A program made the position numbers and the translations under genes. The notes below the pieces were generated by a model, which did no database searches, was not told the origin of the DNA, and was given only the letters and a program-made list of their open reading frames with translations. Shown here one piece after another: positions 46,912-56,229 of a DNA stretch of 60,447 nucleotides. Position 1 is the stretch's first letter. Each line of letters starts with the position of its first letter. This stretch comes from Marinilabilia sp. (lineage in GTDB: Bacteria > Bacteroidota > Bacteroidia > Bacteroidales > Marinilabiliaceae), in contig NZ_JADQBH010000131.1 of assembly GCF_016278715.1 (NCBI RefSeq), positions 1-60,447 on the forward strand. Reading direction: 5' to 3'.

Positions 46912-47151
46912 CTACCGTTTTTTTTGTATCACATAATTTTCTATCGCATTAAGGTTTTGAAAATTTTCTTCCATTAGATCGGTATCCTCCGTTCTGACAC
47001 CATATTTTTCTTCCAGAAAAGCAATCAGATTGAGCAATCCCATAGAATCAAAAATTCCTTCCTCAAAAAGCATCGTCTCCTCTTTGATCTGTTGGGCATC
47101 GGTAAAAGATGTTTCAGCAATGTAGTCCCTTATTTCTTCCTTCATAGACAT
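46912..47151 (-). CDS. Acyl carrier protein
   Basis: 79 residues from ATG 47151; ATG 47145 is equally good. The longer open frame upstream to 47220 does not look like ACP. The phosphopantetheine site is Ser36 in EGIFDSMGLLNLI, a DSM variant of the DSL motif, with acidic helices on both sides. It is a stand-alone carrier within a glycan locus, separated by 3 bp from the AsnB-like gene. It probably carries an acid activated by the ligase at 42348. Confidence 0.87.
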   Translation of the reverse strand: MSMKEEIRDYIAETSFTDAQQIKEETMLFEEGIFDSMGLLNLIAFLEEKYGVRTEDTDLMEENFQNLNAIENYVIQKKR

Positions 47152-47291
47152 AATAAAAGTGGATAATTGAGAATTAAAAAGCATTAATATTAAAAGCAAG
47201 TTAAAGGGAGTGGCCATCATTTTCCAGCCTTATTTGTCAGGAGAACCAAATATTTACATGAAATGGTTCTAAATAGTGACAACAGAACTTT

Positions 47292-47858
47292 TCAGCCCTG
47301 GCTATTTTTCGGCCAAAAAAAGCCGGAAAGCATCTTTTTCTTTTGTTTATATGTCATTCCTTTAGAATCAAACTTAAAGCGGCTCATGAGCATCAGACGT
47401 TTTTGCACATCAATTGAGATTACAACTTTAGCAGGATTGCCCATCACCACTGAATTGGGAGGTATCTTCCCCTTTACCACAGCTCCGGCAGCCACAATAG
47501 AGTTATCGCCAATTTCGGTGTTGGGCAACAACAGGACATTAAAGCCCAGGCACACATTATTGCCTACCTTAATAGAGCCAAATATATCAAGATTGGGGTA
47601 TTCGGGTCGAAATACCCAGACGGCTCCATCATGAGTCAAAAATCGAACGTTGTTGGACACGGCCACATGATCTCCCAGGGCTATCAAATAGGGTTCTGTA
47701 CCCCAATCGGCTTTAAACAGCCTGCAATTTTTCCCAATTTTAACCCCCACTTTTCTCAACATCCATATCCGCAATGAACTTGAAGGCAGAATTCTTGAAA
47801 GTCTGAGAATTAGTTTCACTAATAACTTCATTCTGATGTTGCTTTGGTTTGCATACAT
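47292..47858 (-). CDS. Hexapeptide-repeat acyltransferase (WcaF/WcaB-like)
   Basis: 188 residues (179 if ATG 47831 is used). Left-handed beta-helix coils from about 35 to 150: IGKNCRLFKADWG, LGDHVAVSNNVRF, IGDNSIVAAGAVVKG, then MGNPAKVV. The histidine in RFLTHDGAVWVFRP (about 73-86) is likely catalytic. It probably O-acetylates a locus 2 sugar. First gene of the ACP cassette in transcription order. Confidence 0.87.
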   Translation of the reverse strand: MYANQSNIRMKLLVKLILRLSRILPSSSLRIWMLRKVGVKIGKNCRLFKADWGTEPYLIALGDHVAVSNNVRFLTHDGAVWVFRPEYPNLDIFGSIKVGNNVCLGFNVLLLPNTEIGDNSIVAAGAVVKGKIPPNSVVMGNPAKVVISIDVQKRLMLMSRFKFDSKGMTYKQKKKMLSGFFWPKNSQG

Positions 47859-47998
47859 TTGAATTTGGAGAGATTGATGAGTCCTTTAAAAAAAGCATCT
47901 TAAATGTCAGACTCTTCACTAATTTAAGCCTTAGTTATGACAAAAGATATAACTTTTTATTCTACACTCATTGATGACTTCATCCTAACCCCCACCTT

Positions 47999-48868
47999 TT
48001 ATTCCCCTGTGGTACTTTCCTGATCGCCTCTGTTTTCCAGCACATCCACCATCCTTTTACAAAAAAGAGGAGAAACCCGACGTGCAAATGCGTGTGACGG
48101 GTGTGAATCTTTAGGTCCAACCGAATTCTTTGGCAAAAGAAAATTTCCCCCCTCCGTTTCCAACAACCTAAAATCCCAGATAAAAATATTGTCTCCGGAT
48201 TGATCCCATTCTTCAGCTACCCATTTTGAAAAGGATGTTGCAGCCTCTGCTGATTCAGGTGTTGTACTTTCTTTGGTAAGAGCCGATGGGGTCCACAACA
48301 AAAACTTTGTATCCGGATACTTCAACATCTCTGCTTTCAAAGCCTGATATTGAAGTTTATAATTCTCAAATCTTTTTATTTCCTCATCAACCGAAACCTC
48401 GCCGTCAAAAACAATCCGACTCACCGGAAAGCAATGTTTCAAAACAATCAGATCATATTCCGGTGTTAGCGTTTTAAGAGTTGGCTCCCCCATATAAAAA
48501 TCCTGGTCTCCGTTCTTCACCCAGATATTATAATAATCGAACGGATAGTTTTTCCATCCATAAGGTTGCTTTTTTGGAAACTCCAAATCTTTTATTTCAT
48601 AGGATGTTTGATTTTCCTTATTGTATCGGTTAAACCACTTCTCCACAGCACTTTTCATCCCAAGTTTTCCTTTCACCTTTGTAACAAAGTTATTGCCTCC
48701 CTGCCAAACGGTTTTCCCTGTGCTATGATGCAGAAATATCACGCTTTGTTTGTTTTGGTCTTTCATATCACCGGAATTAGAATTTTGACAATTAGAAAAT
48801 ACAATCATAACAAATAATATACTAAAAAGCAGTTTCAATCTTTTCTTCATGACTTTTCTTTTTTTCAT
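47999..48868 (-). CDS. SGNH-hydrolase-like lipoprotein
   Basis: 289 residues; ATG at 48868 or, more typically for a lipoprotein, 48850. The signal ends at Cys27 (VFSNC). SVIFLHHSTGKTVW (about 43-56) stands where SGNH enzymes carry the nucleophile serine block, and GPKDSHPSHAFARR near 255-268 resembles the Asp-x-x-His block. It might remove or transfer acyl groups on surface glycan. The family call is by motif order only. Confidence 0.6.
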   Translation of the reverse strand: MKKRKVMKKRLKLLFSILFVMIVFSNCQNSNSGDMKDQNKQSVIFLHHSTGKTVWQGGNNFVTKVKGKLGMKSAVEKWFNRYNKENQTSYEIKDLEFPKKQPYGWKNYPFDYYNIWVKNGDQDFYMGEPTLKTLTPEYDLIVLKHCFPVSRIVFDGEVSVDEEIKRFENYKLQYQALKAEMLKYPDTKFLLWTPSALTKESTTPESAEAATSFSKWVAEEWDQSGDNIFIWDFRLLETEGGNFLLPKNSVGPKDSHPSHAFARRVSPLFCKRMVDVLENRGDQESTTGE

Positions 48869-49208
48869 ACTTACAATGCCTGAAAAGTAAGGTTCTGAGG
48901 TATAATTGTCCAGTAATTTTTGACCAATCAGAGATAATGAAAGACAAAATAAAATTTAACGAATGCCGGAAATGCTATAAAACAAAATGCTCTATTTTTG
49001 TAAAAATCAGTGCTTTTTGACGAATAGCTCATTTTATAAGACAAGTATTTTTAACCATTTTTAACAAACTTCTTCCAAGGTCAATACCTTCACGCCTCTC
49101 AAAAATATATCACACACATTTCTCCTAATATTATAATTGACGAAATAACATTTTTCGTACTTCTCCGTAATAAACCCCAATTGAATTATCAAAAACTTAA
49201 AAAAGGCC
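48869..49208. promoter_or_regulatory. Divergent intergenic region
   Basis: 340 bp between the SGNH-like gene (leftward) and the lyase gene (rightward). A plus-strand TATTTTTG (48993-49000) fits the -7 consensus but has no clear -33 partner and lies 209 bp before the lyase ATG. No other element was seen. Confidence 0.35.
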
Positions 49209-50738
49209 ATGAAGAACAACTTTTTGAACAGGACCATTGTGTCCATTGGGGTAATTGGGTTAATATGGAGTTGCGAACTGGAAAATATCACTCCGGTGAC
49301 TGATCCGATGACAAAAGAAAGTATTGAACAAGAAACTCAAAAACAGGAAGAAGAACAAGAGGAAACACCACAGGATACTACAAGCACTTCTGACGATAGC
49401 TATATGGTACCCGCTTTTTCTGAAACCAAAGCTTTTCCATCCGCAGAAGGATACGGTCGCTTCACCAGAGGTGGACGTGAAGGTCGGGCAATATACGTGA
49501 CTTCTCTGGATGACAGCAGTGCCCCCGGTACCTTACGCTACGCGTTAGAGGTAGCCACCGGACCACGAACCGTATTATTCAAAGTATCAGGAATTATCGA
49601 ACTGGATACATGGGTAAAAATCAAAGACCCGTACATCACCATTGCGGGCCAGTCGGCTCCCGGCTCAGGCATAACCCTGAAAAACTCGGGCATTCAGATT
49701 GAAACTCACGATGTAATTATTCGTCACATCAGAATCAGGCCGGGAGATGATCAAAACGGGACACCTCCTACCGATAGAGATGCACTTTTCATTTACAAAG
49801 ACAGAAATTGTCACAATATTATGCTCGACCATGTTTCTTTTACATGGGGAATTGATGAAAACGTTTCTTTTTCGACAGGCACCAATAACCTTACCATGCA
49901 AAACTGTATCGTTGCAGAAGCACTATCCAACAGTCTTCATGAAGAAGGTGAGCATTCCAAAGGACTTTTGATGCTTAATGACCTGGACAACATTTCGATT
50001 GTAAATAACCTTTTCGCTCACAATTACGGTCGGAATCCACTTATTTCAAGCAACACAAGAAATGTCCATGTGGTCAATAACCTGATCTACAACTGGGGAC
50101 CCATGCGTCCCGGATATGGAACACATACTCAGATATTTAAAGACCAAATCCCCATCAACGATGCAGTCATTTACGGAAACATGTATCGTAAAGGACGTGT
50201 TAGTTCTGACGTACCATTGTATCGTACCGGGAACTGGTATCTGGTGGATGGTTCAACCTTCTTTATCGACCAAAACTATCTGGACGATGGTGGAAACATC
50301 AACCCACTTAAAAAGGTTAGTACCTCTTTCCTTGATAATCCAGATTTCTTTGCTGGCTTCATGATGACTAAAGCACCTGCCGGATGGGAATCAGAGTATT
50401 CCAACATCAAGAGCATTAGTGAAGTGGAAGGTTATGTACTGAATAACGTGGGCACAAGAGTTCCCATAGTGGATGATGTTGATGGAAGAATCATAAACGA
50501 AACACGCACTCATTCAGGAGACTTTGTTGACTCACCCAGAGACAGGGGTGGTTATCCATCACAATTCCAGGGCACTGTTCCTGCCGACAGTGATGGAGAC
50601 GGCATCCCCGACAAGTGGGAAATCAGCAAAGATTTGAATCCTGATTCGAGTAACGATGCCGTTGCTTACACACTTTCTCCCTATTATACCAATCTGGAGA
50701 TGTATTTAAACGAACTTGCAGGAGATTACGCCCTGTAA
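49209..50738 (+). CDS. PL1-like pectate lyase superfamily lipoprotein
   Basis: 509 residues. Lipoprotein signal ending at Cys22 (GLIWSC), a Glu/Gln/Thr-rich linker to about 70, and a beta-helix domain starting AFPSAEGYGRFTRGGREG (about 75-92), with IRHIRIRPGDDQ and IMLDHVSFTWGIDENVS as the conserved PL1 core. The C-terminus has a calcium-binding type 3 repeat, DSDGDGIPDKWE (about 460-471). It probably cleaves the locus 2 polymer by beta-elimination on the cell surface. It is the only plus-strand gene of locus 2. Confidence 0.85.
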   Translation: MKNNFLNRTIVSIGVIGLIWSCELENITPVTDPMTKESIEQETQKQEEEQEETPQDTTSTSDDSYMVPAFSETKAFPSAEGYGRFTRGGREGRAIYVTSLDDSSAPGTLRYALEVATGPRTVLFKVSGIIELDTWVKIKDPYITIAGQSAPGSGITLKNSGIQIETHDVIIRHIRIRPGDDQNGTPPTDRDALFIYKDRNCHNIMLDHVSFTWGIDENVSFSTGTNNLTMQNCIVAEALSNSLHEEGEHSKGLLMLNDLDNISIVNNLFAHNYGRNPLISSNTRNVHVVNNLIYNWGPMRPGYGTHTQIFKDQIPINDAVIYGNMYRKGRVSSDVPLYRTGNWYLVDGSTFFIDQNYLDDGGNINPLKKVSTSFLDNPDFFAGFMMTKAPAGWESEYSNIKSISEVEGYVLNNVGTRVPIVDDVDGRIINETRTHSGDFVDSPRDRGGYPSQFQGTVPADSDGDGIPDKWEISKDLNPDSSNDAVAYTLSPYYTNLEMYLNELAGDYAL

Positions 50739-50773
50739 ACAATACCGAATTGTTGAAATAGTAAAACTGAAGA

Positions 50774-51927
50774 TTACCCCTGGAGTGCATCATTACGGCG
50801 CTTCAGGGGTTTTTTATTTTCAATCAGCCAGTAATAGATGTCAGCAAACCTTCCGGCAATTATCTTCCAGTCATAATCGCGCAACAATCGCTGATAGCCC
50901 CGTTGTGCTATTTTATCTCCCTCTTCTTTATTATCAAGCAGATAACTTATCCTGTCCGATAATCTGTCGGCATTGCCTACTTCAAAGAACAACACCTCGC
51001 CTTCCTCAAACACCTGAGTATTTTCGGGTATATCGCTGCAGATTACAGGTACCTGAGCCGACACAGCCTCCAATAACATATTGGACATTCCTTCATGATA
51101 ACTGGGGAAAATAAACATCCTGGCATTCTTCAGATAGGCCATTAGAAGAGCTTTATCCTTAATGATATCAATAAACGAACATCAAGAGTCCGGGCCATTT
51201 TTCCAAGCTTCCTGGAATAGTCGGGAGAATGTTCCCTGTTGCCAATAATCAGCACACGCCCACGATAATTAAGTTTAATCAAGGCCTCCAGCATCACATG
51301 AACACCTTTGGAAGCAATAACACGTCCGGAGGCAAACAATACATAATCTTTTTCAGCAATTTCGGGCAAAGGCTCATTGTCGAAAACGATTCCGTTGGGG
51401 ATAAATAATATTTCCCGGCTGGTACGATCACGAAACAGCTCCGCAACCGGTTTACTAACAGAAGTAACCACATCGGCAGGCATTTTAAAAAAGAGCCACT
51501 CCATGAAAACAAAATACTGCCTCACCAGGTAAGGCCATTTGGCAGCAAATTGCGGACGGGCCCGATGTCCCGAAACCACCCGGTAACGCAACCTCAGCAT
51601 AGGAACAATAAAAGCCGCATCAACGTGAAAAACATGCACGACATCAAAATCGCCTTTAAACAAACAATAAAAAGTAGAAACAAAATAATAGTACATGGCA
51701 TTGAGTCGGGAAATAAAAAACCTTTTAAAAACTATCTGCTCAATGCCACCGTAAACACCCGATTTCCGAGAGGTATGTGTATCGGTATTGAACACCACAA
51801 AATGAAAACTGTCTTTCAGAAAGTACATCATATTTTCCCCTGCCCTTGCTGAACCACCGTATGCAGGTAGTCCCTTCAATCCGATAACTGCTATTCTGGG
51901 TTTTTCGCTTTTTTTGTTTTTAACCAT
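50774..51927 (-). pseudogene. GT4 glycosyltransferase gene with a frameshift
   Basis: The N-terminal part (ATG 51927; KPRIAVIGLKGLPAYGGSAR, then VLFASGRVIASKGVHVMLEAL) and the C-terminal part (MAYLKNARMFIFPS, with E-x7-E in YHEGMSNMLLEAVSAQVP) are in different frames. Restoring one base in the A3 run at 51173-51175 joins them as DVRFIDIIKDKALLMAYLKN, the expected GT4 link. So this is one gene broken by a 1-nt deletion. It may be inactive, phase-variable, or a base-calling error. Confidence 0.87.
50777..50816. terminator. Terminator between convergent genes
   Basis: CCCCTG pairs with CAGGGG across 21 nt, and T6 follows on the plus strand. The stem also encodes the last codons of the opposing glycosyltransferase gene. 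Confidence 0.8.
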
Positions 51928-52095
51928 AACTTCGTTCAAATAGTTTATTTAATCGCGGAGGACAGGGCTTAAAGCGGCTGACTATCCCCTACTTGCAAGG
52001 CATCAATTATTAATTTCAACTCCTTACCGATAAAATCTTTGCGTCTTTTGGAATCCGTCGCTTCAGCGTTGTATTACTTGGCGTTTAGATTTCTT

Positions 52096-53154
52096 CTAAC
52101 GGCCTGTTTCAAGGAGACTCAGATAATGACTAATAAAAGAGCATGTTGAAAATTCTGCTTTCAACTTTTCATATCCATAACGGCCCATTTTCAGTCTTAG
52201 CTCCTTGTCATCCAGCAACCGGGCGAGAGCATCAGCAATAGCCTTTACATCGCCCACATTGGTCAGGAAACCATTTTTTCCTTCCTCCACCAGATATTTG
52301 TTGTCGCCCACGTTGGTAGCCACCACGGGAAGCTCAGCTGCCAGTGCCTCCATCAGAGAATTGGAAAGTCCCTCCCGTAAGGAAGTGCTAAGATAAACCG
52401 ATGCCTTATGAAAAATTTCCGGAAGCTTATCAGGTGCAATAAGCAATTCCACATAGTCCTGAATGTCCAATACCTTTATCCATTGCCTGATTTCTTCCTC
52501 CTGAGCCCCATATCCAGCCAATACATACCGAAAGCCACTGTTCTTTTGCGCCAGTTCCTTGATAGCCAAAAGAGCGGTATAATGGTCTTTTTGAGGCAGG
52601 AATCTCGAAGCGGTCAGTATTGTGAGTTTAGCATTTCCACCCTCCTTATGGGCCATACCATTCACATCAATTCCATTGTGAATAACCAGCATCTTCTCTT
52701 TTCTGAAACCACGAAGAGCCAGATTTTCTGCCCCTGCATGATTATTAAAAATGGTGTGATGCGAAACGTGATTGTGTAGAAACTTCTGCCAACGCAATTT
52801 GGACGGAACAATGTCGCAATTCCGGATGCCACCAAATATTTTTCTTACCCCAGCCAGACGTCCGGCCAAACCGCCTGCAAAATTATTTATTAATAAAAAA
52901 TTAAAAAGATGTGAAACCTTTTCACTCCTCATCAACCTAAAAAACTGAATAAACTTGCTTATTGATGAACCTTTAAGAAAAACAACAGGCAATTTATCCT
53001 CCTCAATAAGCCGCTGATATTCGGGGGCGACAATTTTATTTGTCCAAACCACCAGAAAAGCAGGAAAATGCTTTCGTAACTCACGAGTAAGCAACAAACT
53101 TTGCTTCTCGGCCCCACCTAAACTCAATTGTCTAATAAATACTGCTACTACCAT
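52096..53154 (-). CDS. GT4 glycosyltransferase
   Basis: 352 residues. FIRQLSLGGAEKQSLLLTRE (7-26) is the classic N-terminal GGAE motif. LTASRFLPQKDHYTALLAI (about 181-199) and the E-x7-E motif REGLSNSLMEALAAELP (about 261-277) are in the donor domain. It adds a sugar in locus 2. Confidence 0.9.
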   Translation of the reverse strand: MVVAVFIRQLSLGGAEKQSLLLTRELRKHFPAFLVVWTNKIVAPEYQRLIEEDKLPVVFLKGSSISKFIQFFRLMRSEKVSHLFNFLLINNFAGGLAGRLAGVRKIFGGIRNCDIVPSKLRWQKFLHNHVSHHTIFNNHAGAENLALRGFRKEKMLVIHNGIDVNGMAHKEGGNAKLTILTASRFLPQKDHYTALLAIKELAQKNSGFRYVLAGYGAQEEEIRQWIKVLDIQDYVELLIAPDKLPEIFHKASVYLSTSLREGLSNSLMEALAAELPVVATNVGDNKYLVEEGKNGFLTNVGDVKAIADALARLLDDKELRLKMGRYGYEKLKAEFSTCSFISHYLSLLETGR

Positions 53155-53177
53155 AGAAAAAAATCAGTCCGGTTCGG

Positions 53178-54620
53178 TTAAAATTTACAATCTCCCATTA
53201 CCAAATCACCCATGATATTTAGCGTGTGAAAGGAAGTCTTTCGACTGTACCACGGGAAATAAATTTCCTCTGCACAGTGCTCCTGGTACTCTGTTTCTGT
53301 AAGTTTTATTACTTCGCACAGACTCACCCTTCCCCCGTAAATTCGGGAGCAGTTTTGTCCGGGCCGGTAAAGTTTTTCATCACGAACAAACAGCGGCCCC
53401 GCCGGACGGGCACACCGGTTATCCGAAACAACAGGATTTTGGGGATGTGAAATCCATTGGTCCTGAAGAATATCATCACAATAAAAAAGATATAACTCCT
53501 GATAGGTGGAAGCATTCTCCGAAGGTTTATGATTTGAAAAAATCCACCATTTCTCATGATAATAAAAAGGTGTAGTATCCAGCCAGTCACCATCTTTAAA
53601 AACCTCTCTGAAGCGCTCCCATTTATAAGGAAAATCAGTTGCCTTGTAAATAACCAGTTCCCTGGCTTCACTGCTCTCGGGCATCATATACCAGTCATCT
53701 TTCACCCGAAAAACAAAGGGATACGACAAATGTGTATCTGTTTTCAGAATGGTGACAGGCTTACCTTCAATTCTGTGCAATTGCGGATTGTATTGCGAAA
53801 TTGCAAGCTGTCCTTTCCCATTAACAATATGCTCGGCAAAAAGGAATATTTTTCCCTCGTGCGATATCAGGAACGGATCTGCCCACCCCCCATCGTCCAG
53901 TGAATCCAGATATTTTCCTTTTAACCTTTTGTTGTCCCGTAAAGCACCAACGGTTGTTTGAACCAGATGCCAGCGGGGTTTGAAGAGTTTATTCCTCCCT
54001 TTGTGATAAAACTCCCAGAAAGGATAAGCCGCAAATTTCTTCAAGAGATTCATTTTCGGAAATTGCCGGTCGGAAACGGGATACCCCAGAGGAGTGCCAA
54101 AGACCATATAGTCGAGGATCTTCTCAATATTGAAACACAGATATTTTACGTTTCGGGAAAACCTGAATGCCCTGGTTTGAAACCAGGCATGATAAAAACA
54201 TTTCTTTTCCGCATCCTCAAAAACCAATGGACGTCCGAACGAGAAGAACTGAACAATATAATGCCAAAAGCCCCGGAAACCAGGCGAAGTAAACAAATTC
54301 CCCTTTGCCACAAAAAAACATTTCTCCGGACCAAGAGTTGCTGTAAGAAAATTTTGCGACCTGCCTGACACAAATCCCAGTAGCGGAATATCTATGTTTT
54401 CCTCCAACGTATCAAAGGATTCTGCAATATTTTCATATCCAAAAATCGTAAAAAAACGGCGAAAAAATATTTTTTCCACCCAGGACTGTCCTCGTCTCTT
54501 TGGGCTCATCAGCAACAGGAAAATTTTCACACTCCTGTTTCGGGCATAAAATTTCAGAGCCGTTGCAAACCATGGAGCAACGGAAGAATTTTCGAACGCT
54601 ATGACTATCTCTTTTTGCAT
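53178..54620 (-). CDS. GINT1-N-like beta-propeller protein (glucosamine inositolphosphorylceramide transferase family)
   Basis: 480 residues, cytoplasmic. The first 130 residues form an alpha/beta domain. The second part, about 225-470, has blade-like repeats: GGWADPFLISHEGKIFLFAE, LSYPFVFRVKDDWYMMPES, GDWLDTTPFYYHEKWWIFSN and CARPAGPLFVRDEKLYRPGQ. Each blade carries a D/P-F and an aromatic edge, like the domain attached to plant and bacterial GINT1 and resembling GH43 propellers. It probably binds or transfers a sugar; the exact reaction is unknown. Confidence 0.65.
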   Translation of the reverse strand: MQKEIVIAFENSSVAPWFATALKFYARNRSVKIFLLLMSPKRRGQSWVEKIFFRRFFTIFGYENIAESFDTLEENIDIPLLGFVSGRSQNFLTATLGPEKCFFVAKGNLFTSPGFRGFWHYIVQFFSFGRPLVFEDAEKKCFYHAWFQTRAFRFSRNVKYLCFNIEKILDYMVFGTPLGYPVSDRQFPKMNLLKKFAAYPFWEFYHKGRNKLFKPRWHLVQTTVGALRDNKRLKGKYLDSLDDGGWADPFLISHEGKIFLFAEHIVNGKGQLAISQYNPQLHRIEGKPVTILKTDTHLSYPFVFRVKDDWYMMPESSEARELVIYKATDFPYKWERFREVFKDGDWLDTTPFYYHEKWWIFSNHKPSENASTYQELYLFYCDDILQDQWISHPQNPVVSDNRCARPAGPLFVRDEKLYRPGQNCSRIYGGRVSLCEVIKLTETEYQEHCAEEIYFPWYSRKTSFHTLNIMGDLVMGDCKF

Positions 54621-54932
54621 GGTTTTGCCGCTTAAATGATTGTGAACTGAGTCTGTGATTTTCTATTGGGCAACCAAATAACCTCTCTATCTTATCTTTT
54701 ATCCAGGTGAAATTCCAGCCCCCTGAAAACATAACCCTTGTATATTCTATTTGTCTTTCGGGTATGTCGCAAAATGGACTTTAATTTCCCTTCCAGCTTC
54801 GAGCAACTAACATCTGCCGCAGCTCCACAGCTTATTTTTACGTTAAATCTTTCTTCTGCCGTGCTGTCACCGTTCCGCGGTTAATTGCTACTGCCGGCCG
54901 CGAACTTCTATTTCCCATCTTTCAGCTTTCAG
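54621..54932. other. Gene-free gap in locus 2
   Basis: 312 bp. No promoter match, hairpin or coding frame worth reporting. The two flanking genes are on the same strand. Confidence 0.4.
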
Positions 54933-56225
54933 CTATTTCTCCCTTGCGAATGGGTTACTTTTATCTTCCAGCATCTTCTGAAGATGGTTCTGCAACCTGG
55001 TAAAATCATTTGCATCCTTCAGATGTGGATCGTCCGGTATTTCAAATCCTTTTGTTTCATTAGGGAGAGTCATCGGAATTCCCAGTTCTTCCTCATCCTT
55101 AATTATATTCCCTTCTCTTTGTCTGATATTGGATACCAAAAGGCTATCCACCGCATCCCGATTCCGTGGGCGGGCCCCCGAGGAGGACAACAAGCTATCT
55201 TCCAGAACATCAGAGCAAATAACAAGATCGACTGAACTGGTGAATGGAGTCTGGCTGACCGGTGTAAACCGATTGGACTTATCAAAAAGCTGCAAATCAT
55301 AACTTCTCTGCAAACGGCCTTTATGCAATGTGGTATTGTCGGACCAGAAAACATTTAGTGAATCAGCCACTTGCTCATGCACCGACAGCAGGAAACGATT
55401 CATATTATCGGGGCCTGTAATATAATGGTTGCTCTTCAGGATAACATCCACAGGATAATTTCGTGGGCCTCTGCTTCCTAGGTATATGGCGTGTGATTCA
55501 GAATTGTATATCAGATTATTGATAACCTCCACCTTGCGCGAATCCCCGCGTATGGTAGGGTTCCGGTCGCCATTGAAAGCCAGCACATTTCGTATCAGAC
55601 TCACATTGAAAGAATTAAGCACCAGGAGACCACAGGAATGCTCCAACCCATCAAGTGAATAACCCACTATTGAGTTGCTGATGGTAATCCCCGGTCCGGC
55701 ATTCAGAATGGTAAGCGTTTCATCAAGGCCAAAAGCAAAAGAGCAATGGTCGAAAACCACATTGAAAGTGCGCAAAGAAGTTCCCCGTACGGTTGCACAA
55801 TCGGATTGTTTCTGGTGCCCTGAGCCCAATCGAAAACGCATATCCTGAATCAACACATCATGGGTTCCAATTACAAAAGGATGTCCCCATACCGCAATTC
55901 CCTTCCCCGGAGCAGTCTGACCGGCAACATGCAAAAAAGGAACCCTAACCACAATAGGACTCTCCAGAAAAATATCTCCTGAGACTTCAAACACAACAAT
56001 CCTTGGGAATGGGCGATTAAGGGCATGCCGGAGTGAGCCGGAGCCTGAATCGTGCAGGTTATCCACAACCACAATTTGTGGCAGTTCGCTTCCGCCATAG
56101 GCCCCCGGTGATTGAGTTCCCATCCCCTCGGCTCCAGGAAAGATATTCTGGCCACTTGAAGCAACTGGAATAACTGCCAGAAAAAGAAATACAACTATAT
56201 TTTTCCAATACGTTTTCACCATCAT
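54933..56225 (-). CDS. PL1-like pectate lyase superfamily protein, secreted
   Basis: 430 residues with a cleavable signal peptide (VFLFLAVIPVASSGQ) and no lipobox. FPGAEGMGTQSPGAYGG, GSGSLRHALNRPFPRIVVFEV, VLIQDMRFRLGSG and VVFDHCSFAFGLDE follow the same PL1-like pattern as 49209-50738, but without the acidic linker and calcium repeat. It is probably periplasmic and may trim misrouted polymer. Its stop is 4 bp from the following GT4 gene's region. Confidence 0.83.
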   Translation of the reverse strand: MMVKTYWKNIVVFLFLAVIPVASSGQNIFPGAEGMGTQSPGAYGGSELPQIVVVDNLHDSGSGSLRHALNRPFPRIVVFEVSGDIFLESPIVVRVPFLHVAGQTAPGKGIAVWGHPFVIGTHDVLIQDMRFRLGSGHQKQSDCATVRGTSLRTFNVVFDHCSFAFGLDETLTILNAGPGITISNSIVGYSLDGLEHSCGLLVLNSFNVSLIRNVLAFNGDRNPTIRGDSRKVEVINNLIYNSESHAIYLGSRGPRNYPVDVILKSNHYITGPDNMNRFLLSVHEQVADSLNVFWSDNTTLHKGRLQRSYDLQLFDKSNRFTPVSQTPFTSSVDLVICSDVLEDSLLSSSGARPRNRDAVDSLLVSNIRQREGNIIKDEEELGIPMTLPNETKGFEIPDDPHLKDANDFTRLQNHLQKMLEDKSNPFAREK

Positions 56226-56229
56226 CCTA

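Noticed and set aside
47152..47220. Longer N-terminus for the acyl carrier protein
   Set aside because: It would add a hydrophobic stretch not found in stand-alone ACPs; ATG 47151 or 47145 gives normal size.
49061..49291. 76-codon minus-strand frame over the start of the lyase gene
   Set aside because: Antisense to a clear lipoprotein signal; no motif.
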